Of a DNA stretch of 63,842 bases, positions 7,970-16,951 are shown one piece after another. Below the pieces are notes generated by a model that saw only the letters and a list, made by a program, of their open reading frames with translations, had not been told where the DNA came from and searched no databases. Position 1 is the stretch's first letter. Each line of letters opens with the position of its first letter. Where the stretch lies: the NCBI GenBank assembly GCA_002457435.1, contig NTLA01000011.1, positions 1 to 63,842 of the forward strand. The letters are read 5' to 3'. The position numbers and the translations under genes are program-made. This stretch comes from Acidimicrobiales bacterium MED-G01 (lineage in GTDB: Bacteria; Actinomycetota; Acidimicrobiia; Acidimicrobiales; Poriferisodalaceae).

Positions 7970-9190
7970 TCAGTGTCCGCCATCGAAAGCAACTGGGAGA
8001 CTCGCCGGTCCCCAGATTCCGTTTTCCAGAGGCTTCCAAGTGATATCGCCGTTGAGTTTTAGATTGGGTAATCGCTCTGCGACAACGGTGAAAGCCTCTT
8101 GAAGCTCCGCCCGCGCTAAAAAAGCGCCCAGGCAGTAATGAATGCCACTCCCAAATGTCAAATGAGGAGACCCTGCTTCACGAGTGATGTCGAACGCTAA
8201 CGGTTCATTGAATTTTTCGACGTCATGATTGGCCGCCACAAAGTTGGGGAAGATAAGAGTCCCTTGAGGGAACACAAAATCTTTGTAGACGATCTCTTCG
8301 CTCGCGTACCGAGCGGTGCCGCGCACCGCTCCCAGGTAGCGCATCACTTCTTCTACCGCTTGTGGAGCGAGACCCTTCTCATCGCGCAGAAGATTGAACT
8401 GATCCGGGTGTTGTGCGAACAGGGCTACGGCACAACCCAATTGATTTCTCGTCGTGTCAGTGCCCGCCAACAATATTGCGTTCGCCATCGACAAAAGCTC
8501 GTCAGTAGAAAGTCGATCACCTTCTTCTTCGGCGCTAATCAAGTCACTTAGAAGGTCATCGCGCGGCTCGGACCTTCGTTCCGCGATCAGGTCGAGCATG
8601 TAGGCGTCCATCTCATCGCTCGCAGCAATAATTGCTGGGGCATCCTCAGCCAAGTTGCCATTGAACAACTTGAAGATATCTACAGCTAGCCGACTAAAAA
8701 GCTCCCAGTCCTCGCGGGGAGCACCGAGCAGCTCACAGATGATTGGGATCGGATACGGCTCACAAACATCAGCGACAAATTCTGAATGACCCGTCTCACA
8801 CACTGGATCGAGTAGTTCGTTCACCACACTTCTCATGAAGGGCCGCAACCGATCCGCCGATTTAGGGGTGAATGCTGGGCTTACGATCCGCCTAATTCGC
8901 TGATGATCTTCACCTTCGGTTGAAAGAATGCTTTTACGGTTGGACCGATTTGACCACTCAGCGCTCTCATAGTTCTGGGTCTCAGCAATCAAAGACAAAG
9001 CACTGAACCAACGTCGATCCCGAAGCATCGCGGCGCAATCATCGTGACTGGCTATCACGTAACCAAGATCGCTTTTCGCGATCCAATCATCCTTGCTCAA
9101 TTGATGAAGCCGGGCGCGCCGCTCGGACTCCGAAAGGGATGAATTTGTAGTGATGATTGGCAGTTCAGCATCGCTAATCAGTGTCGGCAT
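7970..9190 (-). CDS. Cytochrome P450
   Basis: 406 residues from ATG 9190, the normal length for a soluble bacterial P450. The I-helix oxygen-activation motif is AGTDTTRNQ, the K-helix ExxR is EEVMR, and the heme-binding loop is FGSGIHYCLGAFLAR with the axial Cys. It is a class I-type monooxygenase needing ferredoxin and reductase partners, neither of which is adjacent. The substrate is unknown. The divergent crotonase and nearby catabolic genes suggest a role in oxidising an alicyclic or fatty substrate. It is separated from the crotonase by an 88-base divergent region carrying a palindrome. Confidence 0.95.
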   Translation of the reverse strand: MPTLISDAELPIITTNSSLSESERRARLHQLSKDDWIAKSDLGYVIASHDDCAAMLRDRRWFSALSLIAETQNYESAEWSNRSNRKSILSTEGEDHQRIRRIVSPAFTPKSADRLRPFMRSVVNELLDPVCETGHSEFVADVCEPYPIPIICELLGAPREDWELFSRLAVDIFKLFNGNLAEDAPAIIAASDEMDAYMLDLIAERRSEPRDDLLSDLISAEEEGDRLSTDELLSMANAILLAGTDTTRNQLGCAVALFAQHPDQFNLLRDEKGLAPQAVEEVMRYLGAVRGTARYASEEIVYKDFVFPQGTLIFPNFVAANHDVEKFNEPLAFDITREAGSPHLTFGSGIHYCLGAFLARAELQEAFTVVAERLPNLKLNGDITWKPLENGIWGPASLPVAFDGGH

Positions 9191-9214
9191 GTTGCCAGCC
9201 TAGTAATTCAGAGG

Positions 9215-9226
9215 TTTCTTAAGAAA
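9215..9226. promoter_or_regulatory. 12-bp palindrome in the P450/crotonase divergent promoter region
   Basis: TTTCTTAAGAAA is a perfect 12-base inverted repeat, 24 bases upstream of the P450 start and 52 bases upstream of the crotonase start. Its position suits an operator controlling both genes. The binding protein is unknown, and AT-rich palindromes of this size can occur by chance. Confidence 0.3.
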
Positions 9227-9278
9227 ACTGTGGGAGCGGAAACAGCAAAACGTTACCGGCAAGGCTACGGTCGCATTC

Positions 9279-9986
9279 ATGTCTCATCCTTCCATAAGCA
9301 CCCACCGCGTCGACCAAGTTGTTTGTATCTCAGTTGACGATGGGCGCGCCAATGCATTCTCACCGTCGTTATTGGTTGCTCTTAGCGAAGAACTAGCTGA
9401 GGCCGAAGCAGACTCGGAGGTAGGGGCAGTTGTCATAGCTGGCAACCAAAAAGCATTTTTTGCTGGATTTGATCTGGACGTGATCGGCTCGGGGGATGCC
9501 AAAGCCATCACCGAAATGACGACATCAGGGGGAGCCTTCATCCGTCAGGCATACGGCGCATCGGTGCCAGTAGTGGCTGCTTCCACGGGTCACGCTGTGG
9601 CCGCCGGGGCGTTGCTGTTGTGCGGATGTGATTATCGCGTTGGAGTAGACGGACCAGTGAAAATTGGACTCAACGAAGTCGCTATTGCTCTAACCCTTCC
9701 AAGGTGGGCGCTGTTAATCGCAGGTGAACGACTGTCAAAGAGGTATCTGCAAGTCTCGGTTGCCAACGCGCAGATCTTCGATGGTTCCGGTGCCGTAGAT
9801 GCTGGGTTCCTTGATGAAGTAACCACAGCAGATCAGGTTGTAGCTCGAGCGATCGAGGTTGCCCAAGGTTTCGCTGAACAGCTTGACGCAAAGGCATACG
9901 CGGCCACAGTGCGAAATCTGAGAGGTGGTCTTCTAGGCGAAATGGACGCAGCTGTCGCGTCTGACCGCGCCGCCGCTGGTCTCTAA
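9279..9986 (+). CDS. Enoyl-CoA hydratase/isomerase (crotonase) family protein
   Basis: 235 residues from ATG 9279. The crotonase oxyanion-hole segment is AFFAGFDLDVI, and the second is GHAVAAGALLLCGCDYRVG. The second of the two classical catalytic Glu positions is kept (LNEVAI), but the first, normally in a G-G-G-x-E segment, is replaced by hydrophobic residues (AGALLL). A standard hydratase reaction is therefore not assured, and an isomerase, hydrolase or thioesterase-like activity on an acyl-CoA is possible. A TACGGT element ends 7 bases before the ATG, so a leaderless transcript is possible. An MFS gene follows after 9 bases. Confidence 0.85.
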   Translation: MSHPSISTHRVDQVVCISVDDGRANAFSPSLLVALSEELAEAEADSEVGAVVIAGNQKAFFAGFDLDVIGSGDAKAITEMTTSGGAFIRQAYGASVPVVAASTGHAVAAGALLLCGCDYRVGVDGPVKIGLNEVAIALTLPRWALLIAGERLSKRYLQVSVANAQIFDGSGAVDAGFLDEVTTADQVVARAIEVAQGFAEQLDAKAYAATVRNLRGGLLGEMDAAVASDRAAAGL

Positions 9987-9995
9987 CAAAACTAG

Positions 9996-11393
9996 ATGGC
10001 CTCCCAGACAGAAATACGCGCCCGACGAACACTTTTTATTACCTCGCTCGTTGGCTTCATGGTTGCTATGGAGATCACGATCATCTCTATAGCGCGCAAC
10101 CAAATTTCGGCGGCGTTTCCTGACGCCGAGGCGGCAACTTTGTCCTGGGTGATCACTGCCTACAACATTGGGGTGGCTTCACTGCTGTTGCCCGCCGGAT
10201 GGATGGCTGATCGCTACGGTCGAAAGAAAGTATTCCTGTGGGGGCTGGGTGCATTCATATTCGGGTCGCTCTTGTCGGGTGTTGCCTCGACACCGAGCCT
10301 GCTCATCGGCGCAAGAGTGGTCCAATCCGTAGGAGGCGCCGCGCAATATCCGGCTGGCCTGGCTTTGCTGCTCGCGGCATTCCCAATAGAAAACAGAATG
10401 CGGGCCATCGGGGTGTGGGGCGCAGTCAGCGGACTAGCAGCAGCCTTAGCGCCATCGCTCGGAGCATTACTCATCGAAGGGTTCGGCTGGCGCGCTGTCT
10501 TTCTCATCAATGTGCCGGTCGCCTTACTGGCTCTTATCGCAGGACGAAGTTGGTTGGGAGAAAGCACGGGAGATGAAGTAAGCGAAAGAGTGGATCTCGT
10601 TAGCGTGCCGCTGGCTTCATTGGGTATTGGAGCGCTGCTGATTGGGCTAGTGCAAGGCGGGAGTTGGGGATGGACGTCACCCATCACCTTGGCTGGCTTT
10701 CTTGCGGGCATGATGATGCTTACTGCCTTTTTTGCACGTTCAGTTACTCATCCAGAACCACTGTTTGACCTCGACCTCTTCAGAATTCGCAGCTACGCCG
10801 TCGCAAATGTTGGATCAGTGTTTTTTCTGGTGGCATTCTTTTCCTGGATTATTGTCCTCCCGGAATTCATCCAGGAAACGTGGGGATGGTCAGTCCTCAA
10901 ATCGGGCTTCGCGATTGCACCGGGTCCGGTGGTGTCAACCATTCTTTCTGTGACCAATGGGCGCTTAGCTGACCGCATCGGTACTCAACGGATTCTGGTC
11001 GTTGGGGGTTGCGCGGGGATGTTGGGACTTTTGTTACATGTTGCTTACACAGGAGAAGAGCCAAGCTTCTTCCTTGGTTTATTCGTTCCCAACCTGACCA
11101 TGGGCGTTGCAGCTGGATGCAGCTTTGCGATGTTGGTTGGCGCCTCAATGTCAGAAATTGCGCCTGCGCGTTTCGGAATGGCGGGTGCTGGTCGGACGAC
11201 TGTGTTCCAGTTAAGTATCGCTATAGGAGCTGGGCTAGCTATTACTTTGGTCGGCAATCCGACAGATTCGAGTGCTGCGTTGGAGGCGATGCGCAGAGTT
11301 TGGCTCGTCGGAGCCCTCTGCTGCCTGTTACAAGCGTTGCTGTTTTTGTTTGCTTTTCCGAAAGACTCACAAAGAACCGTTCTAACTTCGTAG
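9996..11393 (+). CDS. MFS transporter, DHA2/EmrB-QacA type
   Basis: 465 residues from ATG 9996, with about 14 predicted membrane helices. The loop 2-3 motif is GWMADRYGRKKVF and the helix-5 antiporter region is LAPSLGALLIEGFGWRAVFLINVP, which is characteristic of the 14-helix drug:H+ antiporter family. The N-terminal helix carries the expected MVAMEITIISIA segment near the usual acidic site. It probably exports an amphipathic compound using the proton gradient. It lies 9 bases downstream of the crotonase gene, presumably in one transcript. Confidence 0.88.
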   Translation: MASQTEIRARRTLFITSLVGFMVAMEITIISIARNQISAAFPDAEAATLSWVITAYNIGVASLLLPAGWMADRYGRKKVFLWGLGAFIFGSLLSGVASTPSLLIGARVVQSVGGAAQYPAGLALLLAAFPIENRMRAIGVWGAVSGLAAALAPSLGALLIEGFGWRAVFLINVPVALLALIAGRSWLGESTGDEVSERVDLVSVPLASLGIGALLIGLVQGGSWGWTSPITLAGFLAGMMMLTAFFARSVTHPEPLFDLDLFRIRSYAVANVGSVFFLVAFFSWIIVLPEFIQETWGWSVLKSGFAIAPGPVVSTILSVTNGRLADRIGTQRILVVGGCAGMLGLLLHVAYTGEEPSFFLGLFVPNLTMGVAAGCSFAMLVGASMSEIAPARFGMAGAGRTTVFQLSIAIGAGLAITLVGNPTDSSAALEAMRRVWLVGALCCLLQALLFLFAFPKDSQRTVLTS

Positions 11394-11427
11394 GATTGGG
11401 TAGAGCTGGAGCAGCCTGAACCTCAAG

Positions 11428-12342
11428 GTGCCGAATCTAATTAGAAAAGCTTATGGTGGCAGTGTGAGCGGGGAAGATCGTTTCCGATTTCGTGAAACTC
11501 AGCGAGATATTGGTTTCCAACCATCGACAACGGAAAATCTTTCAGCGTTGTCCCCAGAACAGATTGGCCGGTTCAATGAAACTGGCTATCTCACAACGTT
11601 GCCGGGGTTGTCTTCCGCTGATGTTGGAGTCCTCCGTTTGTACCTTGACTGGTTAATCGAAGAAGTGGTGTCCGCTGATGATCGCCGAAACAGTTATTCG
11701 ATTAACCAATATCACCAGGTAAGTGGGCGTTTGTGGGACCTCATCCACACACCGATATTCGTTGACTACGTGTCAGATATTCTGGGACCTGAATCGGTTT
11801 GTTGGAGCACGCACCTATTCTGCAAGCTCCCCGGTGACGGCATGGAAGTCCCTCTGCATCAAGATGCCAATTATTGGCCTTTCACTCCCACGAAATCAGT
11901 GACGATATGGCTAGCCATCGATGATGTTGATGAAAACAACGCTGCTATGCGGTTCATCCCTCGAAGCCATCTCGAAGGTGACTTAGCTCATGCAGAGTTG
12001 CCGTTAGATGGGTCAGTCGTACTCAATCGGCGTGTGGTCGAACATGAGAGATTCGACGATGTTGCTTTGAACGAGCTTCAGGCGGGAGAAGTTTCGTTGC
12101 ACACGGATCTTTTGCTGCACGGGTCACCTGCCAACCGGAGTTCGCGTCGCAGATGCGGCATAGCGTTGCGCTACTTAGCTGCCCAAGTCAAAGTGGTGCC
12201 GGGTGGAGAAAGTTGGACTTCTAGCGCGGTGCATGTCGGCGCCGGAGACCCATCTGGATACTGGCCAAATCGATCTCGTCCAATCAAAGATGAACCCCAC
12301 AAGATGGCAGGCTTTGTTGGTGGCTTCGACGGGAACTCCTGA
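11428..12342 (+). CDS. Phytanoyl-CoA dioxygenase (PhyH) family protein
   Basis: 304 residues from GTG 11428; a second in-frame GTG lies at 11464. The Fe(II)/2-oxoglutarate oxygenase signature is present: HxD in PLHQDANYWPF, the AIDDVDENNAAMRFIPRSHL segment, then the distal His in LLLHGSPANRSSRRR, whose Arg is expected to hold 2-oxoglutarate. It should hydroxylate an aliphatic substrate. Actinobacterial and marine genomes contain many such paralogs of unknown specificity. It follows the MFS gene by 34 bases and converges with the carboxylase alpha gene, 59 bases away. Confidence 0.88.
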   Translation: MPNLIRKAYGGSVSGEDRFRFRETQRDIGFQPSTTENLSALSPEQIGRFNETGYLTTLPGLSSADVGVLRLYLDWLIEEVVSADDRRNSYSINQYHQVSGRLWDLIHTPIFVDYVSDILGPESVCWSTHLFCKLPGDGMEVPLHQDANYWPFTPTKSVTIWLAIDDVDENNAAMRFIPRSHLEGDLAHAELPLDGSVVLNRRVVEHERFDDVALNELQAGEVSLHTDLLLHGSPANRSSRRRCGIALRYLAAQVKVVPGGESWTSSAVHVGAGDPSGYWPNRSRPIKDEPHKMAGFVGGFDGNS

Positions 12343-12401
12343 CGGCTTTCGCTAATTACAATTCGTCGTGGGTCGAGTTGAATTTGGTGTATTTCGGGCG
12401 G

Positions 12402-14387
12402 TCACCCGTCTGTGGCAGCGATCACCACAAGAAGTTCACCGTTGTCGACCTGGTCGCCGACCGCAACGCGGACTTCAGTAACAGCTCCGTCAAAGGCCGC
12501 AACAATTTGGTGTTCCATTTTCATGGCTTCCATAAGCACCAGTAGCTGCCCTGTGTCGACAGAATCCCCTTCGTCAACTTCGATAGCGAGAATCTTGCCT
12601 GGCATTGGGGCTGTTAAGCCACCCTCAACATCTGTTATGTCAGCTTCCGGAAAGCGACTCTTTTCAATGAATGTGAGGCTGCCCGCAGGAATATCAACGC
12701 ACCAGCGATTCCCAAACTTGTTGGCGTAGCCACTCGCTCTAATGTCGTCCAACTGAATCTCGAATCGACTCTCGTCGGTGGACAGCAACGTCGCTGACTT
12801 TGTTTCCTCGGCATCGCCTAAGCGTATTTCGAAGGAACCACCGCGGATAGGTCGATAGTTGACCGTCAGTTCAGTCTCCCCATGCAGGAGCACCATTTGC
12901 TGACTGGGCATTGAACTATTACGAAACCCAGAGGGCATAAACGCGAGGGCATCGGCGGCCGCCCGGTTCTCTGCTTGCGATACGAGAGCCACCGCAATAG
13001 CAGCGTCTTCTAGTTCGCACTGCGTGGGAACTCGTTGCCCAGGAATCTCTACGCGAGAGATGAAATCAGTTGTCGTGTGGCCTGCGAGAAACTCTTCATT
13101 GCGCAGCGTCGCAACCAAAAAGTCGCGGTTCGTCACGACACCGTGGAGACGCGTTCGCTCGAGAGCCAGCGCTAGTTTTAAGGCGGCCTCGGTTCGTGTC
13201 GGAGCATGTGAAACCACTTTGGCCAACATTGGATCGAATTCAACTGACACTTCAGAGCCTGACTCGATGCCCGAGTCGTATCGAACCTCGGGGGCTGACG
13301 CCGGTTCCCAGATATCTATTGTGCCGGTAGCAGGCAAAAAGTCGTTGGCGGGATCCTCCGCGTACAGTCGAACCTCGATCGAATGTCCTGAAATGGAAAG
13401 ATCTGTTTGTTGGTAACCCAGTGGTTCACCGTTAGCTATCCGAATTTGCTCTCGTACCAGGTCTAGGCCCGTGACTTCTTCGGTTACCGGGTGCTCAACT
13501 TGAAGGCGTGTGTTGACTTCGAGGAAGAAAAAGTCTGCTCCGTCACCGTCACCATCAAGCAGAAACTCGACAGTTCCCGCGGATACATAACCGATTGCTT
13601 CAACAGCGGCCACGGCTGCTCGCCCCATCTGATTCCTCAACGACTCGGATAAAACCGGTGATGGCGCTTCCTCAATGACCTTTTGATGACGCCGTTGAAT
13701 TGAACACTCTCGTTCGAAGCAGTGAAGGACCGTTCCATGCTGGTCGCCTAGAACCTGAATTTCGACATGTCGCGGCGTAGCCAAATACCGTTCCAGAAAG
13801 ACGGTGTCGTTACCGAAAGCATTCAGAGCTTCACGCTTAGCCCCACTAATCGCATTTTCTAGATCTGCTGCATCGTCTACGACGCGCATCCCTTTGCCGC
13901 CTCCTCCAGCGCTCGCTTTCACCAATAATGGAAAGCCAATTTCCTCGGCGATAGCGCCAACGTCAACAGATTCGGAAACCTCTATCGACGGAAGCGTTGG
14001 AACGTCGGCATCAACCATGGTGCGCTTTGCCGCTAATTTGTCGCCCATCGCGGCGATGGCTTGAGGAGGGGGCCCTATCCAGGTAATACCGGCGTCTGTC
14101 ACCGCCTTCGCGAAGTCAGCATTTTCTGACAAAAATCCATACCCCGGATGAATAGCGTCGGCTCCAACCGAAACTGCCGCCGCAAGAATTTTCTCTCCAT
14201 CCAGGTACGACTCAGACGCGGTTGTGCCGCCAAGCGCTATGCCGAGGTCAGCATCACTGACGAATGGAGCGTCACTATCTCCATCGGAGTGCACGGCAAC
14301 TGTAAATATGCCCATTTCTTTAGCAGTGCGAAATACTCTCCGAGCAATTTCGCCTCTATTGGCTACGAGGAGTCGTCTTATTGTCAT
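12402..14387 (-). CDS. Acyl-CoA carboxylase alpha subunit (biotin carboxylase + biotin carrier)
   Basis: 661 residues from ATG 14387. The start is fixed by AAGGAG 7 bases upstream, which overlaps the stop codon of the beta gene. The biotin carboxylase part (residues about 1-450) begins RRLLVANRGEIARRVFRTA. It contains the ATP-grasp glycine-rich loop KASAGGGGKGMRVV and the catalytic FLEVNTRLQVEHPVTEE. A linker leads to a C-terminal biotinyl domain with the biotin-Lys motif EAMKMEH. It carboxylates its own biotin using ATP and bicarbonate and passes the carboxyl group to a beta subunit. It pairs with the adjacent beta gene, and could also serve the second beta gene at 29.2 kb. Confidence 0.95.
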   Translation of the reverse strand: MTIRRLLVANRGEIARRVFRTAKEMGIFTVAVHSDGDSDAPFVSDADLGIALGGTTASESYLDGEKILAAAVSVGADAIHPGYGFLSENADFAKAVTDAGITWIGPPPQAIAAMGDKLAAKRTMVDADVPTLPSIEVSESVDVGAIAEEIGFPLLVKASAGGGGKGMRVVDDAADLENAISGAKREALNAFGNDTVFLERYLATPRHVEIQVLGDQHGTVLHCFERECSIQRRHQKVIEEAPSPVLSESLRNQMGRAAVAAVEAIGYVSAGTVEFLLDGDGDGADFFFLEVNTRLQVEHPVTEEVTGLDLVREQIRIANGEPLGYQQTDLSISGHSIEVRLYAEDPANDFLPATGTIDIWEPASAPEVRYDSGIESGSEVSVEFDPMLAKVVSHAPTRTEAALKLALALERTRLHGVVTNRDFLVATLRNEEFLAGHTTTDFISRVEIPGQRVPTQCELEDAAIAVALVSQAENRAAADALAFMPSGFRNSSMPSQQMVLLHGETELTVNYRPIRGGSFEIRLGDAEETKSATLLSTDESRFEIQLDDIRASGYANKFGNRWCVDIPAGSLTFIEKSRFPEADITDVEGGLTAPMPGKILAIEVDEGDSVDTGQLLVLMEAMKMEHQIVAAFDGAVTEVRVAVGDQVDNGELLVVIAATDG

Positions 14388-14397
14388 CGCGCTCTCC

Positions 14398-16023
14398 TTA
14401 CATCCGGAAGACGCCGAAGCCTTCGGCGCCCTCAATTTTGTTGTTGCTACAGGCAGAGAGGGATAAGGCAATCACGTCGCGAGTATCGCGAGGGTCGATG
14501 ATCCCGTCGTCTGTCACCCGTCCAGATGAGTACAAGGCAAGGGACTTGAGTTCGTGATAATGCTCAACCGATTCAGTAATTTGCCGGTCTGCTTCCTCAT
14601 CGAATTCGATGCCCTTTCGGGCTGCTTGGCCCCGCCGTACTAGAGACATCACTCCGGCTATTTGTTTCGGACCCATGATGGCGATTTTTGCGGTTGGCCA
14701 TAGGTAGGTGAATCTCGTATTAAACGCTCTTCCTGACATTCCGTAGTTGCCTGCCCCGTAGCTATTTCCCAGGATCACGGTGATATGGGGGACCATTGAA
14801 TTTGAAACGGCATTGATCATTTTTGATCCGTTTTTGACGATCCCTGAATGTTCAAAGTCTTTGCCGACCATGTATCCGGTGATGTTTTGCAAGAACACGA
14901 TTGGAATGTCTTGCTGGTTGCATAATTGAATGAACTGAGCCGCTTTTTCGCTGCTCTCGCTGAAGAGCGGCCCGTTGTTGCCGATGAGGCCAACTGGGTA
15001 TCCGTGAATTGACGCCCAACCGCAAATCAGTGTCGTTCCATACCGGGCTTTAAATTCCTCGAAGCGTGAACCGTCAACTATGCGGGCTATGACTTCTCTG
15101 CAGTCAATTAATGCTTGAAGATCACGCGGCATCAACCCCAACAATTCCTCTGGGTCGTGCACGGGTGGGTCGTCTGTCATAGACGGGTCGGGCCCCAATT
15201 TTCTCCAATTCAAATGACTAACTACTTCACGGCACATTCGCAGAGCCTCAGCTTCGTCTTCGGCGAGGTAATCAGCGAGACCAGAAATTTCTGCGTGCAT
15301 TTGTGCACCGCCGAGGGTTTCATCGTCACTGTCTTCCCCGGTGGCCATCTTTACTAAGGGTGGTCCGCCAAGAAAAACTTTGGATTGGTTTCGAACAAAG
15401 ATGTTGTAGTCGCTCATTCCGGGCTGGTAAGCGCCGCCAGCGGTTGAGCTTCCGAAAACGACGGCGACAGATGGAATTCGAAGTTTGGATAGTTCAGTGA
15501 CGTCGTAGAAGAGTCGCCCTGACTCTGCGAAATGGTCACTCTGTTCAATCATCTGACGTTCAGGGTCGTCGTCTCCACGGAGGTCACCTCCAGCAGACTC
15601 GACAAATTGGATGTAAGGCATGCGGTTTTGTCGGGCAATTTCGATTGCTCGCATCAGCTTCCGCCCGGCCACCTGAGTCATAGCTCCGCCAAGAACCGTT
15701 GGATCGTTTCCTTCGATCACACACTCAACACCTTCGATTACACCTATGCCCATCACTAGACCTCCACCAACCGCGTAATTGGTGCAGTAGCCGGCAAGGG
15801 AACTGATTTCGAAGAATGGAGAGTCTGTGTCGAGCACCATTTGTATGCGTTCTCGGACTGGTGTCTTGTCGCGGCTTCGCATTCTGTCCATGGCTGCCGG
15901 GCCGCCGCCGGCAGCTGCCTCAGCATGCAAATCATCGATTATGGCCAGCTGTTCCAGCATGTCGTCACAATTTTTTTCGAACCAATCAGCATTGGTATCG
16001 ATGTGGGATTGGAGTATCGCCAC
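14398..16023 (-). CDS. Acyl-CoA carboxylase beta subunit (carboxyltransferase)
   Basis: 541 residues from ATG 16023. Both halves of a crotonase-like carboxyltransferase are present: an N-terminal acyl-CoA-binding half with FVESAGGDLRG and FGSSTAGGAYQPGMSDY, and a C-terminal carboxybiotin half with FLQNITGYMVG and NSYGAGNYGMSGRAF. These features resemble methylcrotonyl/geranyl-CoA carboxylase-type beta subunits more than propionyl-CoA ones. The substrate is probably a branched enoyl- or acyl-CoA, but this is inference. It is the first gene of a two-gene operon with the alpha subunit, with a 10-base gap. Confidence 0.93.
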   Translation of the reverse strand: MAILQSHIDTNADWFEKNCDDMLEQLAIIDDLHAEAAAGGGPAAMDRMRSRDKTPVRERIQMVLDTDSPFFEISSLAGYCTNYAVGGGLVMGIGVIEGVECVIEGNDPTVLGGAMTQVAGRKLMRAIEIARQNRMPYIQFVESAGGDLRGDDDPERQMIEQSDHFAESGRLFYDVTELSKLRIPSVAVVFGSSTAGGAYQPGMSDYNIFVRNQSKVFLGGPPLVKMATGEDSDDETLGGAQMHAEISGLADYLAEDEAEALRMCREVVSHLNWRKLGPDPSMTDDPPVHDPEELLGLMPRDLQALIDCREVIARIVDGSRFEEFKARYGTTLICGWASIHGYPVGLIGNNGPLFSESSEKAAQFIQLCNQQDIPIVFLQNITGYMVGKDFEHSGIVKNGSKMINAVSNSMVPHITVILGNSYGAGNYGMSGRAFNTRFTYLWPTAKIAIMGPKQIAGVMSLVRRGQAARKGIEFDEEADRQITESVEHYHELKSLALYSSGRVTDDGIIDPRDTRDVIALSLSACSNNKIEGAEGFGVFRM

Positions 16024-16122
16024 CCTGTTCTCCCTTTAAACGCGTTGTTCGATCTTCGATTCCTAGGTGAAACAGCGGCCGAGAGCAAGCGCGTTCGGTA
16101 ATCATCAGCCAAACTTGCATCT

Positions 16123-16917
16123 GTGAGTAGCGAATTAGAGCGTTCTCCCTGGACTCCAATCTCCCATCGAATGACACGTACCGACGTTGAAAGGGACTAT
16201 GTCCTTTGGGTCGATTTACCTCCGACCTACGATCCTGACGGAGACGAGCCACACCCGCTGTATTTGTGTTTCGATGCTATGTGGACATATGGGACGGTGG
16301 TCGACACGGTGCGGCTTCTGGCGCCATCTAAGGAACTTCCCAAGGCGATTGTTGTTGGCGTGGCCCACGACGAACCTTCTTATAGGGATGTAATTCAGCT
16401 TCGAGCGATGGACTTCACAACGACCGCCGTTGATGCCCCAGCGTTGACGGGAGTGCGGGTCCCAGGTGAACAACTGGGAGGCGCAGAGGCGTTTCGACGT
16501 TGGTTGGGTGCAGAAGCGATTCCGTTTCTAAAAACCCAATACCGCATCTCCGAGATGACCTTCGTTGGACATTCGTTTAGTGCATTGTTCGGTGTTCATG
16601 TGTTGTTCGAAAGTCCAGCGATGTTCAATCACTACCTTCTCGCTAGCCCTTCGGTTTGGTGGGATGACCAAGTCATGTTTCGCCGTGAAGAAGAGCGATA
16701 TCAAAGCACTGAAAATCTTCACGCCCACGTATTTATGTCCAAAGGCGAGTTGGAAACGGACGAACTATCACCTCACCAAGAATTCCATGACCAGCTGGCG
16801 TCCAGGAACTATGACGGCCTTGATCTTCATTGGCAAGTGTTCCCCAACGAAAGTCACATGTCGGTGACACCTGTGGCACTTAGTCACGGGCTGAGGACCC
16901 TTCATTCAACTCGATGA
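16123..16917 (+). CDS. Alpha/beta-hydrolase, esterase-like (COG2819/enterochelin-esterase-like)
   Basis: 264 residues from a GTG at 16123. The nucleophile elbow is GHSFSALFG at about residues 149-157, preceded by a strand-helix with QYRISEMTFV. A C-terminal NESHMSV gives the expected His, and an acidic residue lies in the KGELETDEL region. The overall layout matches predicted hydrolases related to the IroE/Fes esterases. No signal peptide is evident. The substrate is unknown. It starts 99 bases from the divergent carboxylase operon and is followed by an amidohydrolase on the same strand. Confidence 0.75.
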   Translation: MSSELERSPWTPISHRMTRTDVERDYVLWVDLPPTYDPDGDEPHPLYLCFDAMWTYGTVVDTVRLLAPSKELPKAIVVGVAHDEPSYRDVIQLRAMDFTTTAVDAPALTGVRVPGEQLGGAEAFRRWLGAEAIPFLKTQYRISEMTFVGHSFSALFGVHVLFESPAMFNHYLLASPSVWWDDQVMFRREEERYQSTENLHAHVFMSKGELETDELSPHQEFHDQLASRNYDGLDLHWQVFPNESHMSVTPVALSHGLRTLHSTR

Positions 16918-16951
16918 GCGAAGCGGGTAGTTTCTGAGCAAGAATGGTGCC

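Noticed and set aside
11009-11419. 136-codon frame overlapping the end of the DHA2 transporter
   Set aside because: It is out of frame with a clear 14-helix protein, Cys/Arg-rich and has no family resemblance.
14388-14471. Longer biotin carboxylase start at 14471
   Set aside because: It lies inside the beta-subunit gene. AAGGAG before ATG 14387 and the conserved RRLLVANRGEIA start fix the shorter form.
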